DNA of 8,280 nt from Chloroflexota bacterium. GTDB taxonomy: Bacteria; Chloroflexota; Limnocylindria; Limnocylindrales; CSP1-4. Below the pieces are notes generated by a model that worked only from the letters and a program-made list of their open reading frames with translations, was not told the origin of the DNA and made no database searches. Numbering within the stretch: position 1 is the stretch's first letter; every line of letters starts with the position of its first letter. A program made the translations under genes and the position numbers. Below are positions 1 to 6,491 of this stretch, piece by piece. The stretch lies in NCBI GenBank assembly GCA_016200745.1, contig JACQEF010000136.1, positions 1-8,280 on the forward strand, given 5' to 3'.

Positions 1-1036
1 CCATGCCCGCGCGGAGCGGCTCGTGGTTGCCGCCGATGATGTACGGGTCCTCGTGGCCCTCGAGCCCGATCCCGTGCCCGGTCCGGTGGAAGAACGCGTC
101 GCCGAATCCCTCGGCCTGGATCGGCCGGCGGGCCGCCGCGTCGACGGCCTCGCAGGCGATCCCCGGACGGACGGCCCGGGTCGCGGCCGCCTGCGCGTCG
201 CGCAGGACCGCGAACAGGTGCCGGAACCGCCCGTCGGGCCCGTTGGCCGGGTCGCCACCGGTCACCCACAGGGTCCGTGTCGTATCTGAGCCGTAGCCGC
301 CGAACGTCCCGCCGATGTCGAGGACGATTGGCTCGCCGGGCTGGATCACCCGGTCGGACGCCTCGTGGTGCGGCGAGGCGGAGTTCGGGCCCGAGCCGAC
401 GATCGCGAAGAGCGCCTCGTCGTGGCCCTCCGCGAGCAGCCGCTCGCGGACCTCTCGCGAGACGTCGGCCTCGGTCCGTCCGACCAGGCGTCCGGCCGCG
501 ATCTGGTCCACGACCCGGTCGGCCGCCTGCGCCGCGAGCGTCAGCAGCGCGATCTCATCGGGGTCCTTGAGCATCCGGATCTCGCGCAGGAGGAGGGACG
601 CGAGCGACAGCGCCGGCCGGTCCAGCCGCTCCTCAAGCGGCAGCAGGTGGCGGGCCGGCAGGTCATCCGAGACGGCGACGCGGAGGCGCGGCCCGGTGGC
701 CGTCTTCGCGCTCCGTACCAGCCTGGCCACGAGCGCGTGGGCGTCATCGCCCTCGTCCCACGTCACGACCGGCAGCAGCCCGGCCGCCGCCGGTGGCGCG
801 AGCGTGGCGGGTGCGGCCTCGAGGCGGGGCACGACGAGCGAGGCGTCGCCACCGGCCGGGATCACGAGCATGGTCAGCCGTTCGAGCGGCATCGCCGCGT
901 AGCCTGCGAGATAGCGCATGTCCGCGCCGACGCCGACCAGGATTGCCGACAGGCCCGCATCCGCCGCCATGCTCCGGGCGGCGGCCATCCGCTCGGAGAA
1001 GCGGGAGGCCGGGATGACCGGGCGCGCGGCGGTCAC
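1..1036 (-). CDS. M24 family Xaa-Pro peptidase (3' end beyond the window)
   Basis: Likely a metal-dependent Xaa-Pro dipeptidase or aminopeptidase, which releases the residue in front of proline in cytoplasmic peptides. 345 codons are visible. Residues about 10-150 resemble the creatinase-type N-terminal domain and 155-345 the pita-bread catalytic domain. Metal ligands seen are D240 and D251 (VLDIGG and GSDTTRT) and H321 in HRTGHGIGLEGHEDPY. The two metal-binding glutamates of the family would lie just past the window edge; the gene is cut by the window, not visibly broken. The GTG start at 1036 is chosen because it overlaps the upstream stop as GTGA and has GGAG 8 nt before it. An internal ATG (residue 17) would cut into the N-terminal domain. 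It is the last visible gene of the kor operon. The family is secure; the exact substrate is not. Confidence 0.9.
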   Translation of the reverse strand, partial: MTAARPVIPASRFSERMAAARSMAADAGLSAILVGVGADMRYLAGYAAMPLERLTMLVIPAGGDASLVVPRLEAAPATLAPPAAAGLLPVVTWDEGDDAHALVARLVRSAKTATGPRLRVAVSDDLPARHLLPLEERLDRPALSLASLLLREIRMLKDPDEIALLTLAAQAADRVVDQIAAGRLVGRTEADVSREVRERLLAEGHDEALFAIVGSGPNSASPHHEASDRVIQPGEPIVLDIGGTFGGYGSDTTRTLWVTGGDPANGPDGRFRHLFAVLRDAQAAATRAVRPGIACEAVDAAARRPIQAEGFGDAFFHRTGHGIGLEGHEDPYIIGGNHEPLRAGM

Positions 1037-1407
1037 GTGGCGGACTCCGAGGGCACCGGACCGGCGAGCCAGCCGCCGATCTGGCGCGGCCCGTCCTCGA
1101 ACATCCGGCGGTACGCGAGCACGCGGTTCGCACCGGCGGCCAGCGCGCGTTGCCGGGTCTCCCGGTCGTCGTGCTGGCCGACCGCCAGCACCGAACGGCC
1201 GGCCGCGGCGGCGGCGGCAATCGCGGCGATCCCGTCGTATCCCCGGGCGGTAAGGTCGACGATCGCCCGGTCGACCTCGGGAAGGACGGCCTCGAACGCG
1301 GCCAACGACCGCGCCGGCACCACGGCCGCCCCGGCGCCACGGACGAGGCCGGCCAGCCTGGTCGCCCAGATCAGATCGTCTGCGAGGATCGCGACCCGGT
1401 CCGTCAG
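1033..1407 (-). CDS. Degenerate receiver-like (CheY-fold) protein, probable CTG start
   Basis: A 124-residue single-domain protein resembling response-regulator receivers. It has an acidic pair D10-D11 after strand 1 (AILADD), D51 at the end of strand 3 (RAIVDL, the phosphoacceptor position), and the GAN element at 92-94 corresponding to the GA turn of receivers. The conserved Thr/Ser after strand 4 is replaced by Gly (VLAVGQH, G77) and the conserved Lys after strand 5 by Tyr (VLAYRR, Y99), so normal phosphorylation switching is doubtful. No output domain is present. Start choice: no in-frame ATG exists before the fold; GTG at 1323 or 1326 would delete strand 1 and the acidic pair. CTG at 1407 overlaps the upstream stop as CTGA and has GGAG 8 nt ahead, exactly like the next gene. 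It probably acts as a protein-interaction or ligand-binding module linked to the CBS/Kor genes. Reality of the gene is likely; function is inference. Confidence 0.72.
   Translation of the reverse strand: MTDRVAILADDLIWATRLAGLVRGAGAAVVPARSLAAFEAVLPEVDRAIVDLTARGYDGIAAIAAAAAAGRSVLAVGQHDDRETRQRALAAGANRVLAYRRMFEDGPRQIGGWLAGPVPSESAT
1045..1048 (-). promoter_or_regulatory. Ribosome binding site of the M24 peptidase
   Basis: GGAG on the minus strand, 8 nt before the GTG at 1036, inside the end of the receiver-like gene. It supports the GTG start with its 4-base GTGA overlap. Confidence 0.6.
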
Positions 1408-1904
1408 GGCATCGTCTCCGCGAGGTGGTCGAAGACGTCCCGCGCTGTGACCACGCCCGTCGGCGCCCCGTCGCGAACGATCGGGATGTGGCGGAAACCG
1501 CCGACGGCCATCTTGTGGATCGCCAGTGCGATCGGGTCATCGTGGCGGAGGACGACCGGGTCCGGGGTCATGAAGTCGCGGACGTGGAACGCGTCGAGGT
1601 GCTTGCCCGCCGCCTTCACCACCGCGTCGCGGTCGGTGAAGATACCGACCAGCCGCCCGTCGACGGTGACCAGCACGACGTCCGATTCGGCCTCCTGCAT
1701 CCGGGCGATGACCACGTCGACGGGCGTGTCGGGACCCACCGTCAGGGGCGGCGGTGCGCCCAGCGCGTCGAGATGCTCCCCGAGCAGGCGACCCTGGAAC
1801 GACAGCGCCGGCTGCGGGACGTCGTGGCCGGCCAGATCGGCACCACAGTTGTCGCAGACCTCGGCACCGGTCAGGTTGTCGAAGCCGCACACGGGACAGC
1901 GCAT
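1404..1904 (-). CDS. Zinc-ribbon + tandem CBS-domain protein
   Basis: A 166-residue cytoplasmic protein. Residues 3-20 form a four-cysteine zinc ribbon (C3PVC6 and C17DNC20). Two CBS motifs follow, roughly 45-100 and 106-163, each with the family signature after the last strand (GIFTDRD near 87-93 and GVVTARD near 150-156). CBS pairs usually bind adenosine nucleotides and pass the energy state to a partner; the Thr and Asp in both signatures suggest ligand binding is retained. The gene starts 24 bp after korB ends, with a strong GGAGGG site 7 nt before ATG, and its stop overlaps the next start (CTGA). By position it is a candidate regulator or partner of KorAB, with the ribbon as docking or nucleic-acid-binding element. 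Partner and ligand are inference. The domain calls are strong. Confidence 0.93.
   Translation of the reverse strand: MRCPVCGFDNLTGAEVCDNCGADLAGHDVPQPALSFQGRLLGEHLDALGAPPPLTVGPDTPVDVVIARMQEAESDVVLVTVDGRLVGIFTDRDAVVKAAGKHLDAFHVRDFMTPDPVVLRHDDPIALAIHKMAVGGFRHIPIVRDGAPTGVVTARDVFDHLAETMP
1416..1419 (-). promoter_or_regulatory. Ribosome binding site supporting a CTG start
   Basis: GGAG on the minus strand ends 8 nt before the CTG at 1407. The same GGAG + 8 nt arrangement precedes the korB ATG (3028-3031) and the peptidase GTG (1045-1048). This is the main argument for the non-canonical start. Confidence 0.55.
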
Positions 1905-1911
1905 GCTCGTT

Positions 1912-1917
1912 CCCTCC
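1912..1917 (-). promoter_or_regulatory. Strong ribosome binding site of the zinc-ribbon CBS gene
   Basis: GGAGGG on the minus strand, 7 nt before ATG at 1904, in the 23-bp korB-CBS gap. It is the best Shine-Dalgarno in the window and the only operon junction here without an overlap, so this gene can be translated independently of korB. Confidence 0.75.
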
Positions 1918-1927
1918 GCCTACGGGC

Positions 1928-3019
1928 CTAGTCGACCGTCCAGGTCTCGCCGCCGTGCAGGATCTGGTCCAGGTCGCCTGCGCCGGTCCTGGCGACGGCT
2001 GCCGTCAACTGGTCGGTGATGAGCTGGTCGTGGGTCGGCCGGGCGACGGCGCGCAGGACCCCGACCGGCACCGGGAACTCGGGCCAGAACATCCGCGAAA
2101 GCATCAGCGCGAGGTACGGCTCCTCGGCCTGCTCGTCGTGGACGAGGAGGTCCGCCTCGGTGATCCCGTTCTTGCCGATCGTCACGACCTCGGGTCGCAG
2201 CCCGTTCAGCCGGATCCCCTTGTTGCGATCCTTGCCGAAGATCATCGGCTTGCCGTGCTCGAGCACGAGCATGCGGTCCTCGCGGACCTCCCGGTCGGTG
2301 AAGTCCCGCCAGGCGCCGTCGTTGAAGATGTTGCAGTTCTGGAGAACCTCCACGAAGCACGAGCCGTGGTGCCGGCCCGCTCGTTCGAGCGTTCCCTGCA
2401 GGTGCTCCGTGTGCGTGTCGACCGAGCGGGCGACGAAGCTCGCCTCGGCGGCAAGGGCGATCGTCAGCGGCATGATCGGCGTGTCCACCGTGCCGGCCGG
2501 GGTCGACTTGGTCCGCTTGCCGAACTCCGAGGTCGGCGAGGCCTGGCCCTTGGTCAGCCCGTAGATCCGGTTGTTGAACATGACCATGTTGATGTCGACG
2601 TTGCGTCGCATCGAATGGAGGACGTGGTTGCCGCCGATCGACAGAGCGTCGCCATCGCCGGTGATCACCCAGACCATCAGGTCCGGCCGGGCGGCCTTGA
2701 GGCCCGTGGCGAGCGTCGGCGCCCGTCCATGGATCGAGTGGAAGCCGTACGTGTTCATGTAGTACGGCAGGCGACCCGAGCAGCCGATTCCCGAGATGAA
2801 CACGATGTTCTCGCGCGGGTAGCCGAAGTCCGGCATCACCTTCTGGGTCTGGGCCAGGATCGAGTAGTCGCCACAGCCCGGGCACCAGCGCACTTCCTGG
2901 TCGGACACGAAGTCCTTCCGGCTGAGCGCGATGACGGCCGCGTTCTCCGGACTGAGGGCTGGCGGGGCTGGCGTGGCCGCGCCGCTCGGCGCGCCGGCCT
3001 GGCTGGTGGGATCGGTCAT
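1928..3019 (-). CDS. korB: 2-oxoglutarate:ferredoxin oxidoreductase subunit beta (KorB)
   Basis: The thiamine-diphosphate- and iron-sulfur-binding subunit (363 aa) of the two-subunit enzyme that oxidatively decarboxylates 2-oxoglutarate to succinyl-CoA and reduces ferredoxin in the cytoplasm. Visible: a Pro/Ala-rich N-terminus (1-30); EVRWCPGCGDYS with C46 and C49; C80 in GIGCSGR; C229 in LQNCNIFND, giving four candidate [4Fe-4S] ligands; and the ThDP/Mg motif GDGD at 121-124 with NN at 149-150, followed by RIYGLTKGQ. Length and motifs match the M. tuberculosis-type KorB as remembered. The ATG at 3019 shares one base with the korA stop (TGATG) and has GGAG 8 nt ahead. No ferredoxin-like delta subunit is encoded nearby, so electrons must go to a ferredoxin made elsewhere. 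Specificity for 2-oxoglutarate over other 2-oxoacids is inferred from the overall resemblance. Confidence 0.96.
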   Translation of the reverse strand: MTDPTSQAGAPSGAATPAPPALSPENAAVIALSRKDFVSDQEVRWCPGCGDYSILAQTQKVMPDFGYPRENIVFISGIGCSGRLPYYMNTYGFHSIHGRAPTLATGLKAARPDLMVWVITGDGDALSIGGNHVLHSMRRNVDINMVMFNNRIYGLTKGQASPTSEFGKRTKSTPAGTVDTPIMPLTIALAAEASFVARSVDTHTEHLQGTLERAGRHHGSCFVEVLQNCNIFNDGAWRDFTDREVREDRMLVLEHGKPMIFGKDRNKGIRLNGLRPEVVTIGKNGITEADLLVHDEQAEEPYLALMLSRMFWPEFPVPVGVLRAVARPTHDQLITDQLTAAVARTGAGDLDQILHGGETWTVD

Positions 3020-4881
3020 CAGCGATTCTCCGCGAGGAGGCGGTCGGCCTCCTCGATGATCTCGACGATCCTGAAGGGCTTGCCTCGGACGCGGTTGTAG
3101 CCGATCGCGTCGATCAGGTACCTGGCGCGGATCAGCAGCGACAGCTGGCCGAGGTTGACCTCGGGGACGAGGATCCGCCGGTAGCTGCGCAGGACCGTCT
3201 CGGTGTTGGCCGGGAACGGGTTGAGGTGGCGGAGGTGGGCATGGGCGACGGCCTTCCCGTCGGCGTTCAGGCGTTCGACCGCGGAACGGATCGCGCCGTA
3301 CGTCGAGCCCCAACCCAGGATCAGCAGGTCGCCGCGATCAGGCCCGAAGACCTCGAGCGGCGGGATGTCGTCGGCGATGCCGGCGACCTTGGCCGCCCGC
3401 AGGGTCATCATCCGATGGTGGTTGTCCGGGTCGTAGCTGACGTTGCCGATGACGTCGGCCTTCTCGAGCCCGCCGATCCGGTGCTCCAGCCCGGGCGTGC
3501 CGGGGATCGCCCACGGACGGGCGAGCGTGTCCGGGTCACGCTGGTACGGGCGGAAGGTCGCCGCGTCGGTGGCGTTGCCGACGACGAGGCTCGGCAGGTC
3601 GCCGATGTCCGGGATGCGCCAGGGCTCCGAGCCTGTCGCCAGGAATGCGTCGGACAGGTAGGCGACCGGGGTCATGTACTTGAGTGCGAGCCGGCACGCC
3701 TCGATCGCGAGCTCGAAGCATTCCCCCGGCGTGGCCGGCGCCACGAGCGGCATCGGCGAGTCGGAGTTGCGCCCGTACATGACCTGGAGCAAATCGCCCT
3801 GCTCGATCTTGGTCGGCATCCCAGTGGACGGGCCCGCGCGCTGGACGTCCACGACCACGAGCGGCAGCTCGACCATGACCGCGAGACCCATGGCCTCGCT
3901 CTTGAGCGCGATCCCGGGTCCGGATGAGGCGGTCAGCGCCAGCGCGCCACCGTACGACGCGCCGATCGCGGCGCCGATCGCGGCGATCTCGTCCTCGGCC
4001 TGGAACGTCTTGACGCCGAACGCCTTGTAGCCCGACAGCTGGTGGAGGATGTCCGAGGCCGGCGTGATCGGGTAGCTGCCATAGAACAGGTCCCTGCCGG
4101 CGAGCTTCGAGGCGGCCAGGAAGCCGAGCGCCGTAGCCTCATTCCCGGTGATGTTCCGGTAGGTGCCGGGAGCGAGCCTGGCGGGCTTGACGCGGTAGTG
4201 GGTGTGGAAGGCCTCGGTCGTCTCGCCGTACGCGTAGCCAGCCTTGAGCGCCCGCTTGTTCGCCTCGGCGATGACCGGCCGGGCCGAGAACTTGTCGTCG
4301 ATCCAGCTGAGGGTCGGGTCCATGCTCCGCTCGTAAAGCCAGAACATCAGCCCCAGGGCGAAGAAGTTCTTGGTCAGGTCCATCTGCTTCGAGGTCATCT
4401 CGAGACCCTCGAGGGACCGCGTGTTCAGGGTCGAGATCGGGATCTCGAAGACCCGGTAGGACCTGAGCGAGCCGTCGGTCAACGGGTTGCTGGCGTAGGC
4501 GGCCTTGTTCAGGTTCGACTGGGTGAAGGCGTCGCTGTTGATGATCAGCGCGCCGCCGGCCGGCAGGTCGCCGACGTTGGTCTTGAGCGCGGCCGGGTTC
4601 ATCGCCACCAGGACGTCCGGCTGGTCACCCGGCGTGTGGATGTCCGACGACGAGAAGCTGATCTGGAACCCGGATACCCCCGGCAGCGAGCCTGCCGGCG
4701 CCCGGATCTCGGCCGGGAAGTCGGGCAGCGTGCTGATGTCGTTGCCGAAGACCGCCGCGGTCCGGGTGAACTGCGTGCCGGTCAGCTGCATCCCGTCGCC
4801 GGAATCGCCGGCGAAGCGAATCGTGACCCGCTCGAGCTCCTGGACGTCGGGGCCGAGCTCCGCTGGTTGTATGGTCGTCAT
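3019..4881 (-). CDS. korA: 2-oxoglutarate:ferredoxin oxidoreductase subunit alpha (KorA, fused gamma-alpha)
   Basis: The large subunit (620 aa), partner of KorB in the ferredoxin-dependent conversion of 2-oxoglutarate to succinyl-CoA, an alternative TCA step or a CO2-fixing step in reverse. Residues about 15-210 are the gamma domain (starting RFAGDSGDGMQLTG), fused ahead of the alpha pyrimidine-binding domain at about 240-425. That domain carries the YPITP substrate-loop motif (270-274), AEDEIAA, TASSGPG (317-323) and QRAGPSTGMPTK (347-358). The C-terminal part (about 510-620) contains LGWGST and LNPFP, typical of the alpha-subunit transketolase-C-like domain. The length is normal for fused KorA; no ferredoxin domain is attached. 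The ATG at 4881 overlaps the upstream CBS stop (ATGA); its own Shine-Dalgarno is weak and too close (AAGG, 3 nt), so it probably depends on translational coupling. Family assignment is certain; 2-oxoglutarate preference is probable. Confidence 0.96.
   Translation of the reverse strand: MTTIQPAELGPDVQELERVTIRFAGDSGDGMQLTGTQFTRTAAVFGNDISTLPDFPAEIRAPAGSLPGVSGFQISFSSSDIHTPGDQPDVLVAMNPAALKTNVGDLPAGGALIINSDAFTQSNLNKAAYASNPLTDGSLRSYRVFEIPISTLNTRSLEGLEMTSKQMDLTKNFFALGLMFWLYERSMDPTLSWIDDKFSARPVIAEANKRALKAGYAYGETTEAFHTHYRVKPARLAPGTYRNITGNEATALGFLAASKLAGRDLFYGSYPITPASDILHQLSGYKAFGVKTFQAEDEIAAIGAAIGASYGGALALTASSGPGIALKSEAMGLAVMVELPLVVVDVQRAGPSTGMPTKIEQGDLLQVMYGRNSDSPMPLVAPATPGECFELAIEACRLALKYMTPVAYLSDAFLATGSEPWRIPDIGDLPSLVVGNATDAATFRPYQRDPDTLARPWAIPGTPGLEHRIGGLEKADVIGNVSYDPDNHHRMMTLRAAKVAGIADDIPPLEVFGPDRGDLLILGWGSTYGAIRSAVERLNADGKAVAHAHLRHLNPFPANTETVLRSYRRILVPEVNLGQLSLLIRARYLIDAIGYNRVRGKPFRIVEIIEEADRLLAENR
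3028..3031 (-). promoter_or_regulatory. Ribosome binding site of korB
   Basis: GGAG on the minus strand, 8 nt before the ATG at 3019, within the last korA codons. It fixes the korB start at the TGATG overlap rather than at any in-frame upstream codon. Confidence 0.65.
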
Positions 4882-5399
4882 CCGCCTTCGGCTGCCTTCA
4901 TGCGCTGGTGAAGCCGCGGCGGGAGGTTGAGCAGCTCTTCCGGGAACGACTCGGCCAGGTACTTGATGATGTCCGCCTGCCGGACGACGCCCACGAGACG
5001 GCTGGCATCGTCGACGATCGGGACGTTCCGATAGCGACCGGTTCGCATCAGCACGATCGCGTCGCGGATCGTGTCGTCGAGGTCGAGCGTGTGCGGATCG
5101 GTCGTCATGAGCGACTCGACGGGCTGACTCAGGTCGACCCGGCCGCCGACGATCTGGCCGAAGATGTCCCGCTCGGTCAGGACCCCGAGCAGCCGCCCGT
5201 CCCCATCGCAGACGAAGACCGAGTCGCCGGTTCCCGTTCGCTGGATGGCGCGGACGCAGTCGGCGAGGCGTGTCCCGGGCAGGACCGTGACGGGCTGGCG
5301 CCGGCTCAGGACGCGCAGTCGCTCCTCGGTCAACGACGGGACCCGACGCGCGACCGCGGCTTCGGTGATGTCACTCACCTCGCCAGTGTAGTGCGTCAT
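4878..5399 (-). CDS. Tandem CBS-domain protein, first gene of the kor operon
   Basis: A cytoplasmic protein (173 aa from ATG 5399, 166 aa from GTG 5378) made almost entirely of two CBS motifs, about 31-90 and 95-151. The first carries the classic signature GVLTERD (72-78); the second has GVVRQAD (137-143), lacking the usual Thr, so its ligand site may be altered. A short tail with EELLNLPPR (154-162) follows. CBS pairs typically sense AMP, ADP, ATP or related ligands. Its stop overlaps the korA start (ATGA), giving fixed co-expression and suggesting it regulates or assembles with KorAB. Coordinates use the longest start; GTG at 5378 is at least as likely because a TACACT -10 motif lies 6 nt before it and would fall inside the longer gene, while the ATG has GGAG only 3 nt away. 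Domain call strong; role inferred. Confidence 0.93.
   Translation of the reverse strand: MTHYTGEVSDITEAAVARRVPSLTEERLRVLSRRQPVTVLPGTRLADCVRAIQRTGTGDSVFVCDGDGRLLGVLTERDIFGQIVGGRVDLSQPVESLMTTDPHTLDLDDTIRDAIVLMRTGRYRNVPIVDDASRLVGVVRQADIIKYLAESFPEELLNLPPRLHQRMKAAEGG
5385..5390 (-). promoter_or_regulatory. Probable -10 element of the kor operon (leaderless)
   Basis: TACACT on the minus strand fits the TANNNT consensus and is separated by 6 nt from GTG at 5378, placing the expected transcription start on the start codon itself. No clear -35 is visible in the GC-rich sequence upstream. No properly spaced Shine-Dalgarno precedes this GTG, consistent with leaderless translation. Confidence 0.5.
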
Positions 5400-5415
5400 C
5401 CGCTCCCGGGGCTGC

Positions 5416-5421
5416 TAGCCT
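5416..5421 (+). promoter_or_regulatory. Probable -10 element of the transporter gene (leaderless)
   Basis: TAGCCT on the plus strand fits TANNNT and sits 7 nt before the ATG at 5429, so the transcript would start at or next to the ATG. The 7-nt gap (CCCGCCG) holds no Shine-Dalgarno. A weak -35-like GCGTCA (3 of 6 matches to TTGACA) is at 5393-5398. It overlaps the footprint of the divergent kor promoter. Confidence 0.5.
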
Positions 5422-5428
5422 CCCGCCG

Positions 5429-6397
5429 ATGGATCGACGACGTGCCACCGGGGTCGCCCTCGTCCTGGCCTCGGCGGCCGGATTCGGGTCCGGTTCGCTG
5501 TTCGCGCAGCCCGTCTACCAGGCCGGCGTCGGCTGGCTGGTGCTGTCGGCCTGGCGGTTCCTGTTCGGCGCCGGGCTGACCTGGGGCTTCCTCCTGCTGT
5601 CGGCCAGGCGCCGGCGTGGCCTGCGGGCGCTCGACCGGCGATCAATGATCGCGGCCGTGCTCCTCGGGCTGCTGTACCTTGGGAATTCCGGGACGTACTT
5701 CGCCGGTCTCGAAACCGTCTCGCCATCGCTCGCGGCCCTGATCGTCTACCTCTACCCGGCGCTGGTGGCCGTCCTGTCGCTTCGGTTCGGACGCCGCCTG
5801 CACGGCCGGCGCGCGTGGCTGGCGCTGACGATCGCGCTGGCCGGCGTCGTGCTGGCGGTCGGCGGGATCGATCCGTCGGTCGCGCCGCCGCTCCGAGGCC
5901 TGCTGTTGATCGTCGCCTCACCGGTCATCTACGCGGTCTGGATCGTCCTGTCCGCCCGGCTCTCCGGCGAGCGCTCGGACGCGGTCGGCGACGAGGCGTC
6001 GGATGGCGCCTCGGCCACGGCGGCGACCGCGTTGATGATGTCGGCCACCGCGGCCGTGTACTGGGTGGTTGCCCTGGGAAGCGGCCAGCCGGTCCTGCCG
6101 GGCGAGGTTCCCGCAGAGGCCTGGTATGGCCTGGCCGGCGTGGGCGTCCTGTCGACGTTCATCGCGATCCAGACCTTCTACGCCGGCGCGCAGCGGGTGG
6201 GCGCCGCGCAGGCCGCGCTGATCAGCACGGTCGAACCGATCTGGACGATCGCCCTCGCCGCGGTCCTCTTCGGCGTGGCGCTGACCCCGGTCCAGCTGGC
6301 CGGCGGGGCGCTGATCCTCGTTGGCGTGCTGGTCGCCCAGACGGGACCGGCGGCCGACCGCGCGCCCGGGCCCGCGGTGCGCGTGGCGGACGAGTAG
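5429..6397 (+). CDS. EamA/DMT-superfamily transporter, 10 TM
   Basis: A 322-residue integral inner-membrane protein with two EamA repeats (about 8-146 and 155-305), each of five hydrophobic helices. Approximate helices: 7-27, 34-57, 73-91, 98-117, 128-146, 157-177, 198-216, 230-252, 260-282 and 286-304. Family-like features include YLYPALVAVLS at the end of the first repeat (107-117) and STVEPIWT (267-274) at the matching place in the second. A charged cytoplasmic-type loop (180-195) separates helices 6 and 7, and a short Pro/Ala tail (305-322) follows. Members usually export amino acids, metabolites or nucleotides, but the substrate cannot be read from sequence. It is transcribed divergently from the kor operon from a 29-bp gap, probably as a single gene because the next gene is convergent. 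The ATG at 5429 follows a leaderless-type -10. Confidence 0.93.
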   Translation: MDRRRATGVALVLASAAGFGSGSLFAQPVYQAGVGWLVLSAWRFLFGAGLTWGFLLLSARRRRGLRALDRRSMIAAVLLGLLYLGNSGTYFAGLETVSPSLAALIVYLYPALVAVLSLRFGRRLHGRRAWLALTIALAGVVLAVGGIDPSVAPPLRGLLLIVASPVIYAVWIVLSARLSGERSDAVGDEASDGASATAATALMMSATAAVYWVVALGSGQPVLPGEVPAEAWYGLAGVGVLSTFIAIQTFYAGAQRVGAAQAALISTVEPIWTIALAAVLFGVALTPVQLAGGALILVGVLVAQTGPAADRAPGPAVRVADE

Positions 6398-6403
6398 CAG
6401 AAT

Positions 6404-6426
6404 CCGCGCCGCCCGGGCCGGCGCGG
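6404..6426 (+). terminator. GC-rich hairpin behind the transporter gene
   Basis: CCGCGCCG (6404-6411) pairs perfectly with CGGCGCGG (6419-6426) around a 7-nt loop, starting 7 bp after the stop codon. There is no T-run after it, so it is not a standard intrinsic terminator; it could still stop transcription or protect the mRNA end, as is common in high-GC genomes. Confidence 0.45.
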
Positions 6427-6491
6427 CGGGTCAGGTTGCTGGGCGGTGGTCCGAGCCGGCGGACTGGCGGGGCCGGCGTCCCTCTCGCCAT

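Noticed and set aside
365..1450. Plus-strand open frame (361 codons) over the peptidase and receiver genes
   Set aside because: Antisense shadow of the M24 peptidase, whose metal-binding motifs show the true strand.
1754..3100. Long plus-strand open frame (448 codons) across korB
   Set aside because: It is antisense to korB, which has clear ThDP and Fe-S motifs. Composition is Arg/Asp/Val-rich as expected from reading GC-rich codons backwards; no family motif.
3020..3313. In-frame extension of korB upstream to 3313
   Set aside because: It would overlap korA by about 300 bp with Pro/Arg-rich sequence, and it ignores the TGATG overlap and GGAG site that fix the start at 3019.
5415..5921. Minus-strand frame inside the transporter gene
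   Set aside because: Arg/Ala/Pro-rich shadow; the plus-strand protein has ten regular hydrophobic helices.
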